From contig NZ_JQJY01000002.1 of NCBI RefSeq assembly GCF_000745775.1, forward strand, positions 744,001-808,000: DNA of 64,000 nt, read 5' to 3'. Positions within the stretch are counted from its first letter, which is position 1, and each line of letters begins with the position of its first letter. The notes under the pieces are model-generated. The model was given only the letters and a program-made list of their open reading frames with translations. It ran no database searches and was not told where the DNA came from. Shown here one piece after another: positions 25,617 through 34,453 of this stretch. This DNA comes from Flavobacterium sp. ASV13 (lineage in GTDB: Bacteria > Bacteroidota > Bacteroidia > Flavobacteriales > Flavobacteriaceae). A program made the translations under genes and the position numbers.

Positions 25617-27740
25617 TTACAAAACCATCGTTAACTGAATTCTCTTTCTATCCTCATCAACTTCAGTAACCTTCACGTCAACATGCTGATGTAATTTCAC
25701 CACTTCGTTTACATCACTCACAAATCCGGCTTTTAACTGAGAAATGTGAACCAAACCACTTTCTTTGATTCCAATGTCAACAAAACAACCGAAGTTGGTG
25801 ATGTTATTAACAATTCCTGGTAAAATCATTCCGATTTTTACATCTTTAATCGATTTTACGTTTGCATCAAATTCAAAAACCTTAGCCGACTTTCTTGGGT
25901 CTAATCCAGGCTTTTCAAGCTCTTTAATGATGTCTTTTAATGTTAGTAAACCAATTTCAGGTGTAATATACTTTTCAGGCTTAATAAGCGCAGTTTTCTC
26001 TTTGTTTGCAATTAAGTCGTTTAGAGAAATGTTCAAATCTTTCGCCATCTTTTCAACAACCGGATAAGCTTCTGGATGCACTGCCGAATTATCCAACGGA
26101 TTTTTAGCATTTGTAATTCTGATAAACGCTGCGCCTTGCTGATAGGCTTTATCGCCCAAACGCGGTACTTTTTTTAACTGTTTTCTGTCTTCGAAAGGTC
26201 CGTTTTCAGAACGGTATTGTACAATATTTTCAGCAAGCTTCTCTCCTATTCCACTCACATAACTTAGTAAATGTTTACTTGCGGTGTTGATATTAATTCC
26301 AACCGAGTTTACGCAGCGAATTACAGTACTGTCAAGTTCTTCTTTTAGTTTCGTTTGATCAACATCATGTTGATATTGTCCAACTCCAATGGCTTTTGGA
26401 TCAATTTTTACCAATTCGGCCAAAGGATCTGAAAGTCGTCTTCCAATAGAAACCGAACCACGAACCGTTACATCATAATTAGGAAATTCTTCTCTAGCGA
26501 TTTTTGAAGCCGAATAAACCGAAGCTCCAGCTTCAGAAACAATAAAAACCTGAATCGGTTTGTCGAATGCGATTTTCTTAATGAAAAATTCCGTTTCTCT
26601 TGAAGCTGTTCCGTTTCCAATAGAAATAGCATCAATTTGATACGCATTTACCATTGAACGGATTTTCTTGATCGCCATTGATTCCTCATTTTGAGGCGCG
26701 TGTGGATAAATAGTTTCATTGTATAATAAATCGCCTTTTTCATCCAAACAAACTACTTTACAACCGCTTCTAAATCCTGGATCGATTGCCAAAATTCGTT
26801 TTTCTCCCAAAGGCGGAGCCAATAATAACTGTCCTAAATTGTTTGCAAAAACTTGGATTGAATTAGCATCAGCTTTTGCTTTTGCTTCCTGCAAAGTTTC
26901 ATTTCCAATTGCCGGATTCAATAAACGTTTATAACTATCCTCAATCGCTAATTGCAAATGAGCTGTTGTATTATTTTGTTTTTTTATGATGATTTCATCA
27001 ATAACATCGTAAGCGTCATCGATATCAACATCGATTTTCATTTTGATAAAACCTTCATTTTCTGCACGAAGCATGGCCAATAAACGGTGCGCTGGCGCTT
27101 TTGTCAACGATTCTTCCCAATCAAAATACTGACTGAATTTTTGGGCTCCTTCTTCTTCGGCTTTCTTTTTAACAACTTTTGTCGCAATAGTTGCTTTTCG
27201 CTGATATAATCTACGAAGCTGTTTACGAACATAAATGTTTTCGTTAATCCATTCCGCTACAATATCTCTTGCACCCTGAATTGCCGCTTCTTCATTAATT
27301 ACATTTTCATTAATGTATTGTGTAGAAAGGAAATCAATATCAACATCACTTTCTGAGATAATCAATTTTGCTAAAGGTTCTAAACCAAATTCGCGCGCAA
27401 CATCGGCTTTTGTTTTTTTCTTCTTTTTGTATGGAAGGTAGAAATCTTCTATTTCCTGTAAATCAAAACTATCTTCAATTTTTTTCTTCAATTCTGCTGT
27501 AAGTGCTTTTTGTTCCTCAATAGATTTAAGAACGGCTTCTTTACGCTTTACAAGTGTATCATAATCCTTTTGCAATTTTGCAATCAGCTCAATTACAGTT
27601 TCATCAAGATTTCCAGTTGAGTCTTTTCGGTAACGCGAAATAAACGGAATCGTACAATCTTCTTCTAATAATTTTACTGTGTTTTGAATACTTACTGCCG
27701 GCGCCTGAACAGACTTGGCAATGAATTGAATATTAGTCAT
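25617..27740 (-). CDS. tex: Tex-family transcription accessory protein
   Basis: This is a 707-residue nucleic-acid-binding protein of the Tex family. The order is an N-terminal helical region, a YqgF-like RNase H fold (LAIDPGFRSGCKVVCLD near residues 320-338), helix-hairpin-helix repeats (NTASKHLLSYVSGIGEKLAENI near 495), and a C-terminal S1 RNA-binding domain (VKIGMILPGIVNNITNFGCF near 633). Tex is linked to transcription and toxin-gene expression in several bacteria, but its exact task is unclear. Length and order are complete. Confidence 0.94.
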   Translation of the reverse strand: MTNIQFIAKSVQAPAVSIQNTVKLLEEDCTIPFISRYRKDSTGNLDETVIELIAKLQKDYDTLVKRKEAVLKSIEEQKALTAELKKKIEDSFDLQEIEDFYLPYKKKKKTKADVAREFGLEPLAKLIISESDVDIDFLSTQYINENVINEEAAIQGARDIVAEWINENIYVRKQLRRLYQRKATIATKVVKKKAEEEGAQKFSQYFDWEESLTKAPAHRLLAMLRAENEGFIKMKIDVDIDDAYDVIDEIIIKKQNNTTAHLQLAIEDSYKRLLNPAIGNETLQEAKAKADANSIQVFANNLGQLLLAPPLGEKRILAIDPGFRSGCKVVCLDEKGDLLYNETIYPHAPQNEESMAIKKIRSMVNAYQIDAISIGNGTASRETEFFIKKIAFDKPIQVFIVSEAGASVYSASKIAREEFPNYDVTVRGSVSIGRRLSDPLAELVKIDPKAIGVGQYQHDVDQTKLKEELDSTVIRCVNSVGININTASKHLLSYVSGIGEKLAENIVQYRSENGPFEDRKQLKKVPRLGDKAYQQGAAFIRITNAKNPLDNSAVHPEAYPVVEKMAKDLNISLNDLIANKEKTALIKPEKYITPEIGLLTLKDIIKELEKPGLDPRKSAKVFEFDANVKSIKDVKIGMILPGIVNNITNFGCFVDIGIKESGLVHISQLKAGFVSDVNEVVKLHQHVDVKVTEVDEDRKRIQLTMVL

Positions 27741-27831
27741 ACTTTTAATGAAATAAATTCTTAATTATAAATTAGCATAATTTACTTGTTAAAACATACA
27801 AGGAAAATCACTAACGATTCGGCTAAAATAA

Positions 27832-27839
27832 TATCTTTG
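27832..27839 (+). promoter_or_regulatory. -7 promoter element for the DUF1294 gene
   Basis: TATCTTTG matches TAnnTTTG exactly and lies 11 bp before the ATG at 27851, giving a very short leader. No -33 TTG seen. Confidence 0.45.
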
Positions 27840-27850
27840 TTTTTAATATT

Positions 27851-28126
27851 ATGCCAATGGAAATTTTTTTACTCTATTTTTTATTTATAAATATCATCGT
27901 TTTTATTCTTGCTGGATATGATAAACATCAAGCTCGAAAAAATAAACGAAGAATCCCTGAAAACACGCTGTTCTTTCTACAATTAATTGGAGGAACTCCA
28001 GGTTTATTAACAGCGATGTTAATCTTCAGACATAAAACGAGTAAAACTTCATTTATTGTCAAATTCACGCTGATTTTTTTAATTCAAGCTTTCTTCATTT
28101 ACCTTAAATTAAGTTCTAAAATATAG
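27851..28126 (+). CDS. DUF1294 family membrane protein
   Basis: This is a 91-residue protein with three hydrophobic segments and the family signature YDKHQARKNKRRIPENTLFFLQLIGGTPG, matching DUF1294. Its function is unknown. A second ATG two codons in (27857) is possible. A hairpin with a T-run follows at 28240-28264. Confidence 0.85.
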   Translation: MPMEIFLLYFLFINIIVFILAGYDKHQARKNKRRIPENTLFFLQLIGGTPGLLTAMLIFRHKTSKTSFIVKFTLIFLIQAFFIYLKLSSKI

Positions 28127-28196
28127 ATATTAACATTGTTAATAACCTTAAAACTTAATATTTAATTAACTTAAAATCAATTATTTATAATAAAAA

Positions 28197-28224
28197 ACCG
28201 GGCGGATTTAAAAATCCGCCCGGT
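28197..28224 (-). terminator. Terminator of rpiB
   Basis: ACCGGGCGGATTT and AAATCCGCCCGGT form a GC-rich perfect stem. On the minus strand the stem is followed by TTTTTT, downstream of rpiB. Confidence 0.85.
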
Positions 28225-28239
28225 GTATATTTATCTATT

Positions 28240-28264
28240 GGTGCGAAGCACCGAATTTTTTTTT
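28240..28264 (+). terminator. Terminator-like hairpin after the DUF1294 gene
   Basis: GGTGC-GAA-GCACC is followed by GA and nine T's. It is oriented to end plus-strand transcripts. Confidence 0.65.
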
Positions 28265-28270
28265 GACTTA

Positions 28271-28702
28271 TTATGCACAAGCGATTTTATTCACTCTATT
28301 TTGATGTCTTCCACCTTCAAAAGCTGTATCAAGGAAAGTTTCAACGATTTCAACAGCCTGATGAATAGAAGTAAAACGCGCTGGAATACTCACAATATTT
28401 GCATCGTTGTGTAAACGTGTTAAATAAGCGATTTCTTTAGTCCAACATAAGCCAGCTCTTACTTTCGGGTGTTTATTAACAGTCATTGCAATTCCATTTC
28501 CGCTTCCGCAGATTACGATTCCAAAATCAGCTTTTCCTTCAGACACATCATTTGCAACCGGATGCCCAAAATCTGGATAATCTACAGAAGCATCAGTATC
28601 TGTACCATAATTAGTTACTTCATATCCTCTAGCTTTCAGCATTTCAACTATTGCTTTTTTATATTCTGGACCTGCGTGATCGTTTCCTATTGAAATTTTC
28701 AT
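28271..28702 (-). CDS. rpiB: Ribose-5-phosphate isomerase B
   Basis: This 143-residue enzyme interconverts ribose-5-P and ribulose-5-P in the pentose phosphate pathway. It shows SIGNDHAGPEYK at the N-terminus with the active Asp/His, CGSGNGIAMTVNKHP with the active Cys, and HNDANIVSIPAR. The length and motifs fit the RpiB/LacAB family. It begins at ATG 28702, 28 bp after a -7 box. Confidence 0.95.
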   Translation of the reverse strand: MKISIGNDHAGPEYKKAIVEMLKARGYEVTNYGTDTDASVDYPDFGHPVANDVSEGKADFGIVICGSGNGIAMTVNKHPKVRAGLCWTKEIAYLTRLHNDANIVSIPARFTSIHQAVEIVETFLDTAFEGGRHQNRVNKIACA

Positions 28703-28729
28703 TTTTCTATACTATTTAGTTGTGTCTTG

Positions 28730-28737
28730 CAAATTTA
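28730..28737 (-). promoter_or_regulatory. -7 promoter element for rpiB
   Basis: TAAATTTG on the minus strand matches TAnnTTTG and lies 28 bp before the ATG at 28702. Confidence 0.45.
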
Positions 28738-28753
28738 CTTAATTAATAAATGG

Positions 28754-28851
28754 TTGCCACGAATTGCACCAATTTTCACAAATTTTTTTCTTTTTAAATA
28801 CTTTATAAACATTACATATAAATTCGTGTACATTCTTGCAATTCGTGGCAA
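28754..28851. repeat. 98-bp inverted-repeat element
   Basis: TTGCCACGAATTGCA (28754-28768) and its exact complement TGCAATTCGTGGCAA (28837-28851) bracket an AT-rich centre that contains another AATTCGTG copy. This looks like a small dispersed hairpin repeat. Confidence 0.75.
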
Positions 28852-29504
28852 AACACTTTATTTTACAACTATCTTACTTTCAAAACCTTATCAGTTATTA
28901 ACAATTTTGATAACTCTATAACTATCTCACAATCAATGAAAAATAAACATAATATTTGTTAAAATTTTGAGGTGTTAATAGGACTTTGTAATTGCTTGAT
29001 ATTCAATTAACTTTAAGTTAACAGAAAATGTTAATAAGTTCGAAAAGAAAATTAGAAGTTTTTTTTGGTTGTGTCGAAAAAAAACCTAATCCAAAACCGG
29101 AATGAAATATGCAAGAAAAGTTTCATGAATTTTTGGAAAAGTTATCAATATCAAAAATGACATTTTCAACAGAAATCAACATATCAACTTATCTACAAAA
29201 TGAATTCATTTTTGGTTGTCAACCGTTGTTAATTAAAATACAAAAAGTCTTATAAATTAATCATTTAACTAAATATAACTATGTTGATAACTCAATATAA
29301 CTAAGAGAAACTTCATTTCAATACTTTTAAAAATAAATTTATTCGACATATTAACAAGCTATAATAACCATAAATTTTTTTTAAATTTTTAAAAATCTTT
29401 TTTGTTGTATTTAATATATGTTGAAAACTAAAAAAGTTGAAAAGGAAAAAAAATTTTTTTTGAATTGAATTTTACCTTGATTTGAGTTTGTTTTGAATTT
29501 TGTT

Positions 29505-29738
29505 TCAGACGATTTTTAGAGGATTGTTGAGATTGTCCAGAATTTCCTGAACTTGTTCGAAATCGTCCGGATGAACTTTCAGGCGAATGCCTCCCAGCGC
29601 TGCAGAATACATTGGCGCGACTGAAAGTGTCATTTCGTTTTCAAAGAAATACGGAATTTCTTCCTGTTCAAGTAAGTGTTTCAGAACCACAGTTTCGTGC
29701 TGATAATTGAATATGGCGATGGTTTTAAAGCTTTCCAT
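29505..29738 (-). CDS. DUF2007 family protein
   Basis: This is a 77-residue protein of the DUF2007 group, small cytoplasmic proteins sometimes annotated as putative signal-transducing. The ferredoxin-like pattern ALLEQEEIPYFFENEM... with a glycine-rich middle (SAALGGIRLKV) and C-terminal VQEILDNL helix fits. There is no catalytic motif. It lies at the edge of the gene-free region and is divergent from rnr. Confidence 0.85.
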   Translation of the reverse strand: MESFKTIAIFNYQHETVVLKHLLEQEEIPYFFENEMTLSVAPMYSAALGGIRLKVHPDDFEQVQEILDNLNNPLKIV

Positions 29739-29847
29739 AAAGGTCTTTTTGTAAATGTACGAAAAGTTATATTTTTAATAATTCTAATTGTTAAAATCTA
29801 TATTCTGATATCTTATTTGTAATTTTAAACCTTATAAGAAAAGATAT

Positions 29848-32028
29848 ATGAGTAAGAAAATTAGAAAGCCGATAAAAAAAGAGAAAGATTTCTCTAGTAA
29901 GATAGTAAAAATTTTATCGCAAAGTGCTAATAAACCATTCAATTATAAACAAATAGCTGCAAAGCTTGAACTTGATGATACAAATAGCAGAAATCAGATT
30001 ATTAAAGATTTGAAAATTCTTGCAGCTCAAAAGAAGATTATTGAAACTGAACCTGGAAAGTATTTGATCAAAGCAATTAGTCAGGATTATTACGAAGGAA
30101 CGATAGATATGACGAGCAGAAAAACGGCGTATTTTATTTGTCCCGACTTTGCAGAAGATGTTTTTATTCCGACAAATAATTTGAATCGAGCATTAGATAA
30201 AGACAAAGTAAAAGTTTACGTTTATAACCGAAGAAAAGGAAAAAGACCTGAAGGTGAAGTAATTGAAGTTATAGAAAGAGATAAAACAGAGTTTGTTGGA
30301 GTTATTGATATTCAGGCAAATTTTGCTTTTGTTTCGACTGCAAATCCTAAAATGTATACCGATATTTTTATTCCAAAGGATAAAATGGGTGAAGCAGAAA
30401 ACGGAGATGTTGTTTTAGTTAAGATTGAAGATTGGCCAAAAAGAGCGGATAGTCCGTTTGGATCTGTAATCAGAGTTTTAGGAAAACCAGGAGAACACAA
30501 TACAGAAATTCATGCTATTTTAGCCGAGTATGGTTTACCGGCAGATTTTCCAGTAGAAGTAGAGGTTTTTGCACAAAAAATAGATACTTCGATTCAGGAA
30601 TCTGAGATTGCAAAACGTCGTGATATGCGTGATACGCTTACATTTACGATTGATCCAAAAGATGCAAAAGATTTTGATGATGCCTTGTCTTTCAAAAAGT
30701 TAGAAAACGGAAACTTCGAAATAGGAATTCATATTGCTGATGTTTCGTATTATTTGGAAGAAGGAACAATCTTAGATGATGAAGCCTATCAAAGAGCAAC
30801 TTCAGTTTATTTGGTTGATAGAGTGGTGCCAATGCTTCCGGAAGTTTTGTCTAATTTTGCGTGTTCGCTTCGTCCGAATGAAGAGAAATATACATTCTCT
30901 GCAGTATTTGAAGTTTCGCCAACTTCGCAAGTTATTAACCAATGGTTTGGAAGAACAGTAATTTATTCCGATCAGCGTTTTGCTTACGAAGAAGCACAAT
31001 ATATCATTGAAACAAAAGACAATACAATTCCGGTTGATATTTCAATTACCGGAGAATCGTATGTTGTTTCAGATGAAATTGTGGAAGCTACTTTAAAATT
31101 AGATGAATTAGCTAAAATTTTAAGAAAGAAAAGAATGCAGAATGGTGCTATTTCTTTTGATAAAGTAGAAGTGAAATTCAATTTAGATGCTGAAGGAGAA
31201 CCAGAAGGAGTGTATTTCAAAATTTCAAAAGATGCCAATCATTTGATTGAAGAATTCATGCTTTTGGCCAACAGAAAAGTGGCAGAATACATTGGTAAAC
31301 AAAAGAAAACATTTGTTTACCGTATTCATGATGAACCAAATGAAGATAAATTAATTGCAATGGCAACAGTAATTGCTAAATTTGGTTATAAAATAGATTT
31401 CAGAAATAAAGGCGATATTTCAAAATCATTGAATGCCTTGATGGAAGAAGTAAATGGAAAAAAAGAGCAAAATTTAATTGATACTCTTGCGATTAGAAGT
31501 ATGAGTAAAGCCAAATATTCGACAGAAAATATTGGTCATTATGGTTTAGCTTTTGATTATTATAGTCATTTTACATCGCCAATTCGTCGTTATCCAGACG
31601 TTATGGTACACAGATTGCTGCAATATTATCTGGATGGAGGAGCTTCTGTAGATGAAGAAACGTACGAAACAAAATGTCTGCATTGTTCAAATATGGAAAG
31701 TTTAGCGACTAATGCTGAACGTGACAGTATCAAATACATGCAGGTTAAATACATGCAGGATCATCAGGATGAAGAATTCTTGGGAGTTATTTCTGGTGTT
31801 ACAGAATGGGGAATTTATGTTGAAATCGTTTCGAATAAATGCGAAGGAATGGTAAGAATCAGAGAAATAAAAGATGATTACTATACTTTCGATGAAAAAC
31901 AATATGCATTGGTTGGAGCAACTTCAAACAGCATTTTGCAATTGGGAGACGAAATTTATGTTAAAGTAAAAAATGCTGATTTAGTTAAAAAACAACTTGA
32001 TTTTCATTTTTTACGAAGAGCCGAATAA
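29848..32028 (+). CDS. rnr: Ribonuclease R
   Basis: This 726-residue 3'-5' exoribonuclease degrades structured RNA in the cytoplasm. An N-terminal winged-helix region (about residues 14-75) is followed by cold-shock domains, the RNB catalytic domain with DPKDAKDFDDALS (the four metal-binding acidic residues) near 270 and HFTSPIRRYPDVMVHR near 572, and a C-terminal S1 domain with FLGVISGVTEWGIYVEI. The length is normal and all catalytic Asp residues are present. It starts a three-gene plus-strand run. Confidence 0.96.
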   Translation: MSKKIRKPIKKEKDFSSKIVKILSQSANKPFNYKQIAAKLELDDTNSRNQIIKDLKILAAQKKIIETEPGKYLIKAISQDYYEGTIDMTSRKTAYFICPDFAEDVFIPTNNLNRALDKDKVKVYVYNRRKGKRPEGEVIEVIERDKTEFVGVIDIQANFAFVSTANPKMYTDIFIPKDKMGEAENGDVVLVKIEDWPKRADSPFGSVIRVLGKPGEHNTEIHAILAEYGLPADFPVEVEVFAQKIDTSIQESEIAKRRDMRDTLTFTIDPKDAKDFDDALSFKKLENGNFEIGIHIADVSYYLEEGTILDDEAYQRATSVYLVDRVVPMLPEVLSNFACSLRPNEEKYTFSAVFEVSPTSQVINQWFGRTVIYSDQRFAYEEAQYIIETKDNTIPVDISITGESYVVSDEIVEATLKLDELAKILRKKRMQNGAISFDKVEVKFNLDAEGEPEGVYFKISKDANHLIEEFMLLANRKVAEYIGKQKKTFVYRIHDEPNEDKLIAMATVIAKFGYKIDFRNKGDISKSLNALMEEVNGKKEQNLIDTLAIRSMSKAKYSTENIGHYGLAFDYYSHFTSPIRRYPDVMVHRLLQYYLDGGASVDEETYETKCLHCSNMESLATNAERDSIKYMQVKYMQDHQDEEFLGVISGVTEWGIYVEIVSNKCEGMVRIREIKDDYYTFDEKQYALVGATSNSILQLGDEIYVKVKNADLVKKQLDFHFLRRAE

Positions 32029-32051
32029 GTATTAATTAAAAAAATAAAAGT

Positions 32052-32720
32052 ATGAAAAAGCTAATTATTGGAGCAGTAATTTTATTTGTTCAAATGTCTT
32101 TTGGCCAGGTTACTAAAGACTTAGGTGATTTTGATACCGTAAAAGTATTTGATAAGTTAAGTGTTAAATTAGTTCAGTCATCTGAAAATAAAATTGTTAT
32201 AAAAGGAGCAAGAGAATCTGAAGTAGAAGCCGTAAATAAAAACGGAACTTTGAAATTAAGAATGCCCTTTCCAAAGCTTTTATCAGGAAATGATCTTGAT
32301 ATTACGCTATATTACAAACATATAGAACTTATAGATGTAAACGAAGGAGCAGAGGTAAAAAGCAGTGAAGCTATCAAAGCAACTTCGTTTAAAGTAAGCG
32401 CTCAGGAAGGCGGAATAATTGATGCAGCATTAGATGTTGATAAACTAAAAGTAAGTTCAGTTTCTGGAGGTAAAATTACATTAACTGGTAAGGCCGCAAA
32501 TCAAGATGCAAGTTTAGGAGCCGGAGGTTATTTGTTAGCAAGTAAATTAGAAACGTCTCAGACTACTGTAAGCGTTTCTGCGGGAGGAAAAGCTGATGTG
32601 AATGCATCAACCCTTGTTGACGCAAAAGTAAGCGCAGGAGGCTCTATTTACATTTATGGAAAACCTAGACAAATAAACCAAAAAACAGTTTTTGGTGGTA
32701 AAATTGAAGAAGTAAAATAA
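32052..32720 (+). CDS. Head GIN domain (DUF2807) exported protein
   Basis: This is a 222-residue protein with a signal peptide (MKKLIIGAVILFVQMSFG-Q, cleavage near residue 19). It has the right-handed beta-helix GIN domain of DUF2807, seen as repeated hydrophobic-alternating segments such as LDITLYYKHIELIDV and SLGAGGYLLASKLETSQTTVSV. GIN proteins are periplasmic or surface proteins of unknown precise role in Bacteroidota. It is 24 bp after rnr, so probably in one operon. Confidence 0.85.
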   Translation: MKKLIIGAVILFVQMSFGQVTKDLGDFDTVKVFDKLSVKLVQSSENKIVIKGARESEVEAVNKNGTLKLRMPFPKLLSGNDLDITLYYKHIELIDVNEGAEVKSSEAIKATSFKVSAQEGGIIDAALDVDKLKVSSVSGGKITLTGKAANQDASLGAGGYLLASKLETSQTTVSVSAGGKADVNASTLVDAKVSAGGSIYIYGKPRQINQKTVFGGKIEEVK

Positions 32721-32726
32721 TTTTTG

Positions 32727-33407
32727 ATGATAAATGATATTCTGGCTGGACTGCCATGGGGACTTGTTCTGAGCTTTATGGTAGGTCCGGTATTTTTTGT
32801 TTTATTAGAAACCAGCATTACAAAAGGATTTAGAGCTGCAATAGCTTTTGATTTTGGAGTTGTTTTAGGTGATGTTTTTTTTATAGCTATTGCTTATTTA
32901 GGAAGTTACAGACTGATTTCCAGTTTAAAAGATGATCCTGCATTGTTTATTTTTGGTGGTATAATAATGCTTGCCTATGGTATAATTTCTTTTGTAAAAT
33001 TAAAAAAAGAAGAAAAAATCAACGATGAAGAAATTGATCGCGATATCTTGAAAAGAAATTATGGAAGTTTGTTTGTAAAAGGCTTTTTACTCAATGTTAT
33101 CAACATTGGTGTTCTTGGTTTTTGGCTTGCCGTTATTATTTCTGTCGGACCAAAATTAGATATGCAAACTTCAAGAATGATGACATTTTTTACTTCTGTA
33201 ATCATTACTTATTTATTAATTGATTGTGGTAAAATTTTATTAGCCAAACAGTTAAAATCAAAAATGACTCCAACGAATATCCTTAAAATCAAAAAGGGAA
33301 TTAGTATTGTTTTAATGGTTTTCGGATTTGCTTTAGTAATTCAAGGTTGGTTTCCGAAAGAAAAAGAAATGGTTAAAAACGCTTTTGAAAGAATAGAAAA
33401 GAAGTAG
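32727..33407 (+). CDS. LysE family translocator
   Basis: This is a protein of about 226 residues with six membrane segments. It has the LysE signature near the start (LSFMVGPVFFVLLETSITKGFRAAIAFDFG). Members export amino acids or related metabolites across the inner membrane. The ATG at 32727 is preferred over TTG at 32724. It is 6 bp from the GIN gene and precedes a strong terminator. Substrate unknown. Confidence 0.85.
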   Translation: MINDILAGLPWGLVLSFMVGPVFFVLLETSITKGFRAAIAFDFGVVLGDVFFIAIAYLGSYRLISSLKDDPALFIFGGIIMLAYGIISFVKLKKEEKINDEEIDRDILKRNYGSLFVKGFLLNVINIGVLGFWLAVIISVGPKLDMQTSRMMTFFTSVIITYLLIDCGKILLAKQLKSKMTPTNILKIKKGISIVLMVFGFALVIQGWFPKEKEMVKNAFERIEKK

Positions 33408-33435
33408 TTGTTGATAACTCAAAAATATAAAATTA

Positions 33436-33462
33436 AACCTCTGAATTTCAGAGGTTTTTTTG
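33436..33462 (+). terminator. Terminator of the rnr/GIN/LysE operon
   Basis: AACCTCTGA-ATT-TCAGAGGTT is followed by a T-run. It ends the three-gene run. Confidence 0.85.
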
Positions 33463-33513
33463 TGTTTATAATTGTTGGTTTTTAAATTTTTGCAAAGTTA
33501 TTATATACAGTTT

Positions 33514-33611
33514 GTCATTTCGAGGAATGAGAAATCTTAGCAAGTAACTCCGTAATAATTATCCAATCTTTGTAGAGCTTCTCGTGAAGATTTCTCGTTC
33601 CTCGAAATGAC
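33514..33611. repeat. 98-bp hairpin repeat (REP- or MITE-like)
   Basis: The 23-bp left arm GTCATTTCGAGGAATGAG(AAATC) and the right arm starting at 33589 are complementary with one mismatch. It occupies an intergenic gap. Elements of this TCATTTCGA...GAGAAATC type are widespread in flavobacterial genomes. Confidence 0.8.
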
Positions 33612-33630
33612 AAGATCGTGGAAAGTTTAA

Positions 33631-33919
33631 ACATAAAAAAAACTTCAAATTGCTTTGAAGTTTTAGAGACATCGTCCGGATTCGAACGTAAATCTGTATC
33701 TAATTTTTTCTAAAAATTAAACATAAAAAAACCTTCAAATTGCTTTGAAAGTTTTAGAGGCATCATCCGGATTCGAACGTAAATCTGTATCTAATTTTTT
33801 CTAAAAATTAAACATAAAAAAAACCTTCAAATTGCTTTGAAGGTTTTGAGGCATCGTCCGGATTCGAACCGGAGTAGGAGCTTTTGCAGAGCCCAGCCTA
33901 GCCGCTCGGCCACGACGCC
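33631..33919 (-). repeat. Tandem 90-91 bp repeats of the tRNA-Cys 3' end and terminator
   Basis: Three units (33631-33720, 33721-33811, 33812-33919) each contain the terminator (TTCAAAGCAATTTGAA stem, minus strand) and the last 24 or so bases of tRNA-Cys. Only the third has the whole tRNA. The two truncated units share a spacer and have one or two base changes in the acceptor strand. Confidence 0.85.
33849..33919 (-). tRNA. tRNA-Cys (anticodon GCA)
   Basis: The gene is on the minus strand. Acceptor strands GGCGTCG and CGATGCC pair fully, allowing one G-U. The anticodon arm is GGGCT-CTGCAAA-AGCTC, with anticodon GCA. The T arm is TCCGG-TTCGAAT-CCGGA. The discriminator base is U, as expected for tRNA-Cys. 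CCA is not encoded. It is followed by a hairpin with a T-run, then by two further truncated copies of its 3' end. Confidence 0.95.
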
Positions 33920-34013
33920 ATTGCTTGAACGGATGGCAAAAGTAACTAAAATCTTTAAATTTCAAAAGTTTCGAATGAAGTATTTTAAAATTTTAGATTT
34001 TTAATTTGAAAAA

Positions 34014-34373
34014 TTACTTTCTAATTTCCGTCATTTTTATTGTAACTGATTCAACATCACCGCCAATAGGTGGATTTACTTTTGAAACCCAAACTGTTGT
34101 TTTTTCTACCGTTTCTATCTCTGCAAGTACGCGAATATTGATTCTTTTGGCCACATGTTCCAATAAATGGGAACGAATTGCCATTTCTTCGGCAACAATT
34201 TTATTCAAATGAACATAATCAACAGTGTCTAAAAGATGATCTGTTTCGGCTGATTTCTGAAGATTTGTTTTAATTTTTAGATCGACAGTATAATCAGATC
34301 CAATTTTTCCTTCTTCAATTAAACATCCGTGGTAAGAAAAAGTACGAATGTTTTTTAGTTTTATAACTCCCAT
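34014..34373 (-). CDS. folB: Dihydroneopterin aldolase
   Basis: This is a 119-residue member of the T-fold family acting in folate synthesis. The start GVIKLKNIRTFSYHGCLIEEGKIGSDYTVDL carries the active-site YHGC pattern, and VTIKMTEIRK is the C-terminal strand. The length is typical. It lies between tRNA-Cys and the start of glnS and faces away from glnS. Confidence 0.92.
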   Translation of the reverse strand: MGVIKLKNIRTFSYHGCLIEEGKIGSDYTVDLKIKTNLQKSAETDHLLDTVDYVHLNKIVAEEMAIRSHLLEHVAKRINIRVLAEIETVEKTTVWVSKVNPPIGGDVESVTIKMTEIRK

Positions 34374-34396
34374 TTTTATATTGTTTCACGTTTAAA

Positions 34397-34450
34397 GTTT
34401 CAGGTTTTACGCTAGTTAAATAACTTTAAACCTGAAACCTGAAACCTTTT
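34397..34450. repeat. CCTGAAAC-type repeat before glnS
   Basis: GTTTCAGGTTT and AAACCTGAAAC pair, and a tandem CCTGAAACCTGAAACC precedes a T-run. The same motif recurs near 46045-46070 and 48036-48085. Confidence 0.5.
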
Positions 34451-34453
34451 TTT

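Larger units (their letters stand above)
28703..29504. other. Gene-free AT-rich region, candidate replication origin
   Basis: About 800 bp without a convincing gene separates rpiB (leftward) from the DUF2007 gene. It contains DnaA-box-like 9-mers: TTATCAATA (29142), TTTTCAACA (29163), TTATCTACA (29189), and on the minus strand TTATCAACA (29282-29290) and TTTTCAACA (29419-29427). Long AT-only runs lie at about 29330-29470. Gene orientation flips here across the window. DnaA boxes in this group are usually TTATCCACA-like, so these are near matches. Calling it oriC is inference. Confidence 0.5.

Noticed and set aside
33631-33811. Two extra tRNA genes beside tRNA-Cys
   Set aside because: Only the T-loop to 3' end is present in each. 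The D arm and anticodon are missing, so they are remnants.
34382-34397. TGTTTCACGT before folB as another parS site
   Set aside because: Only one half matches; the second half (TTAAAG) does not fit.
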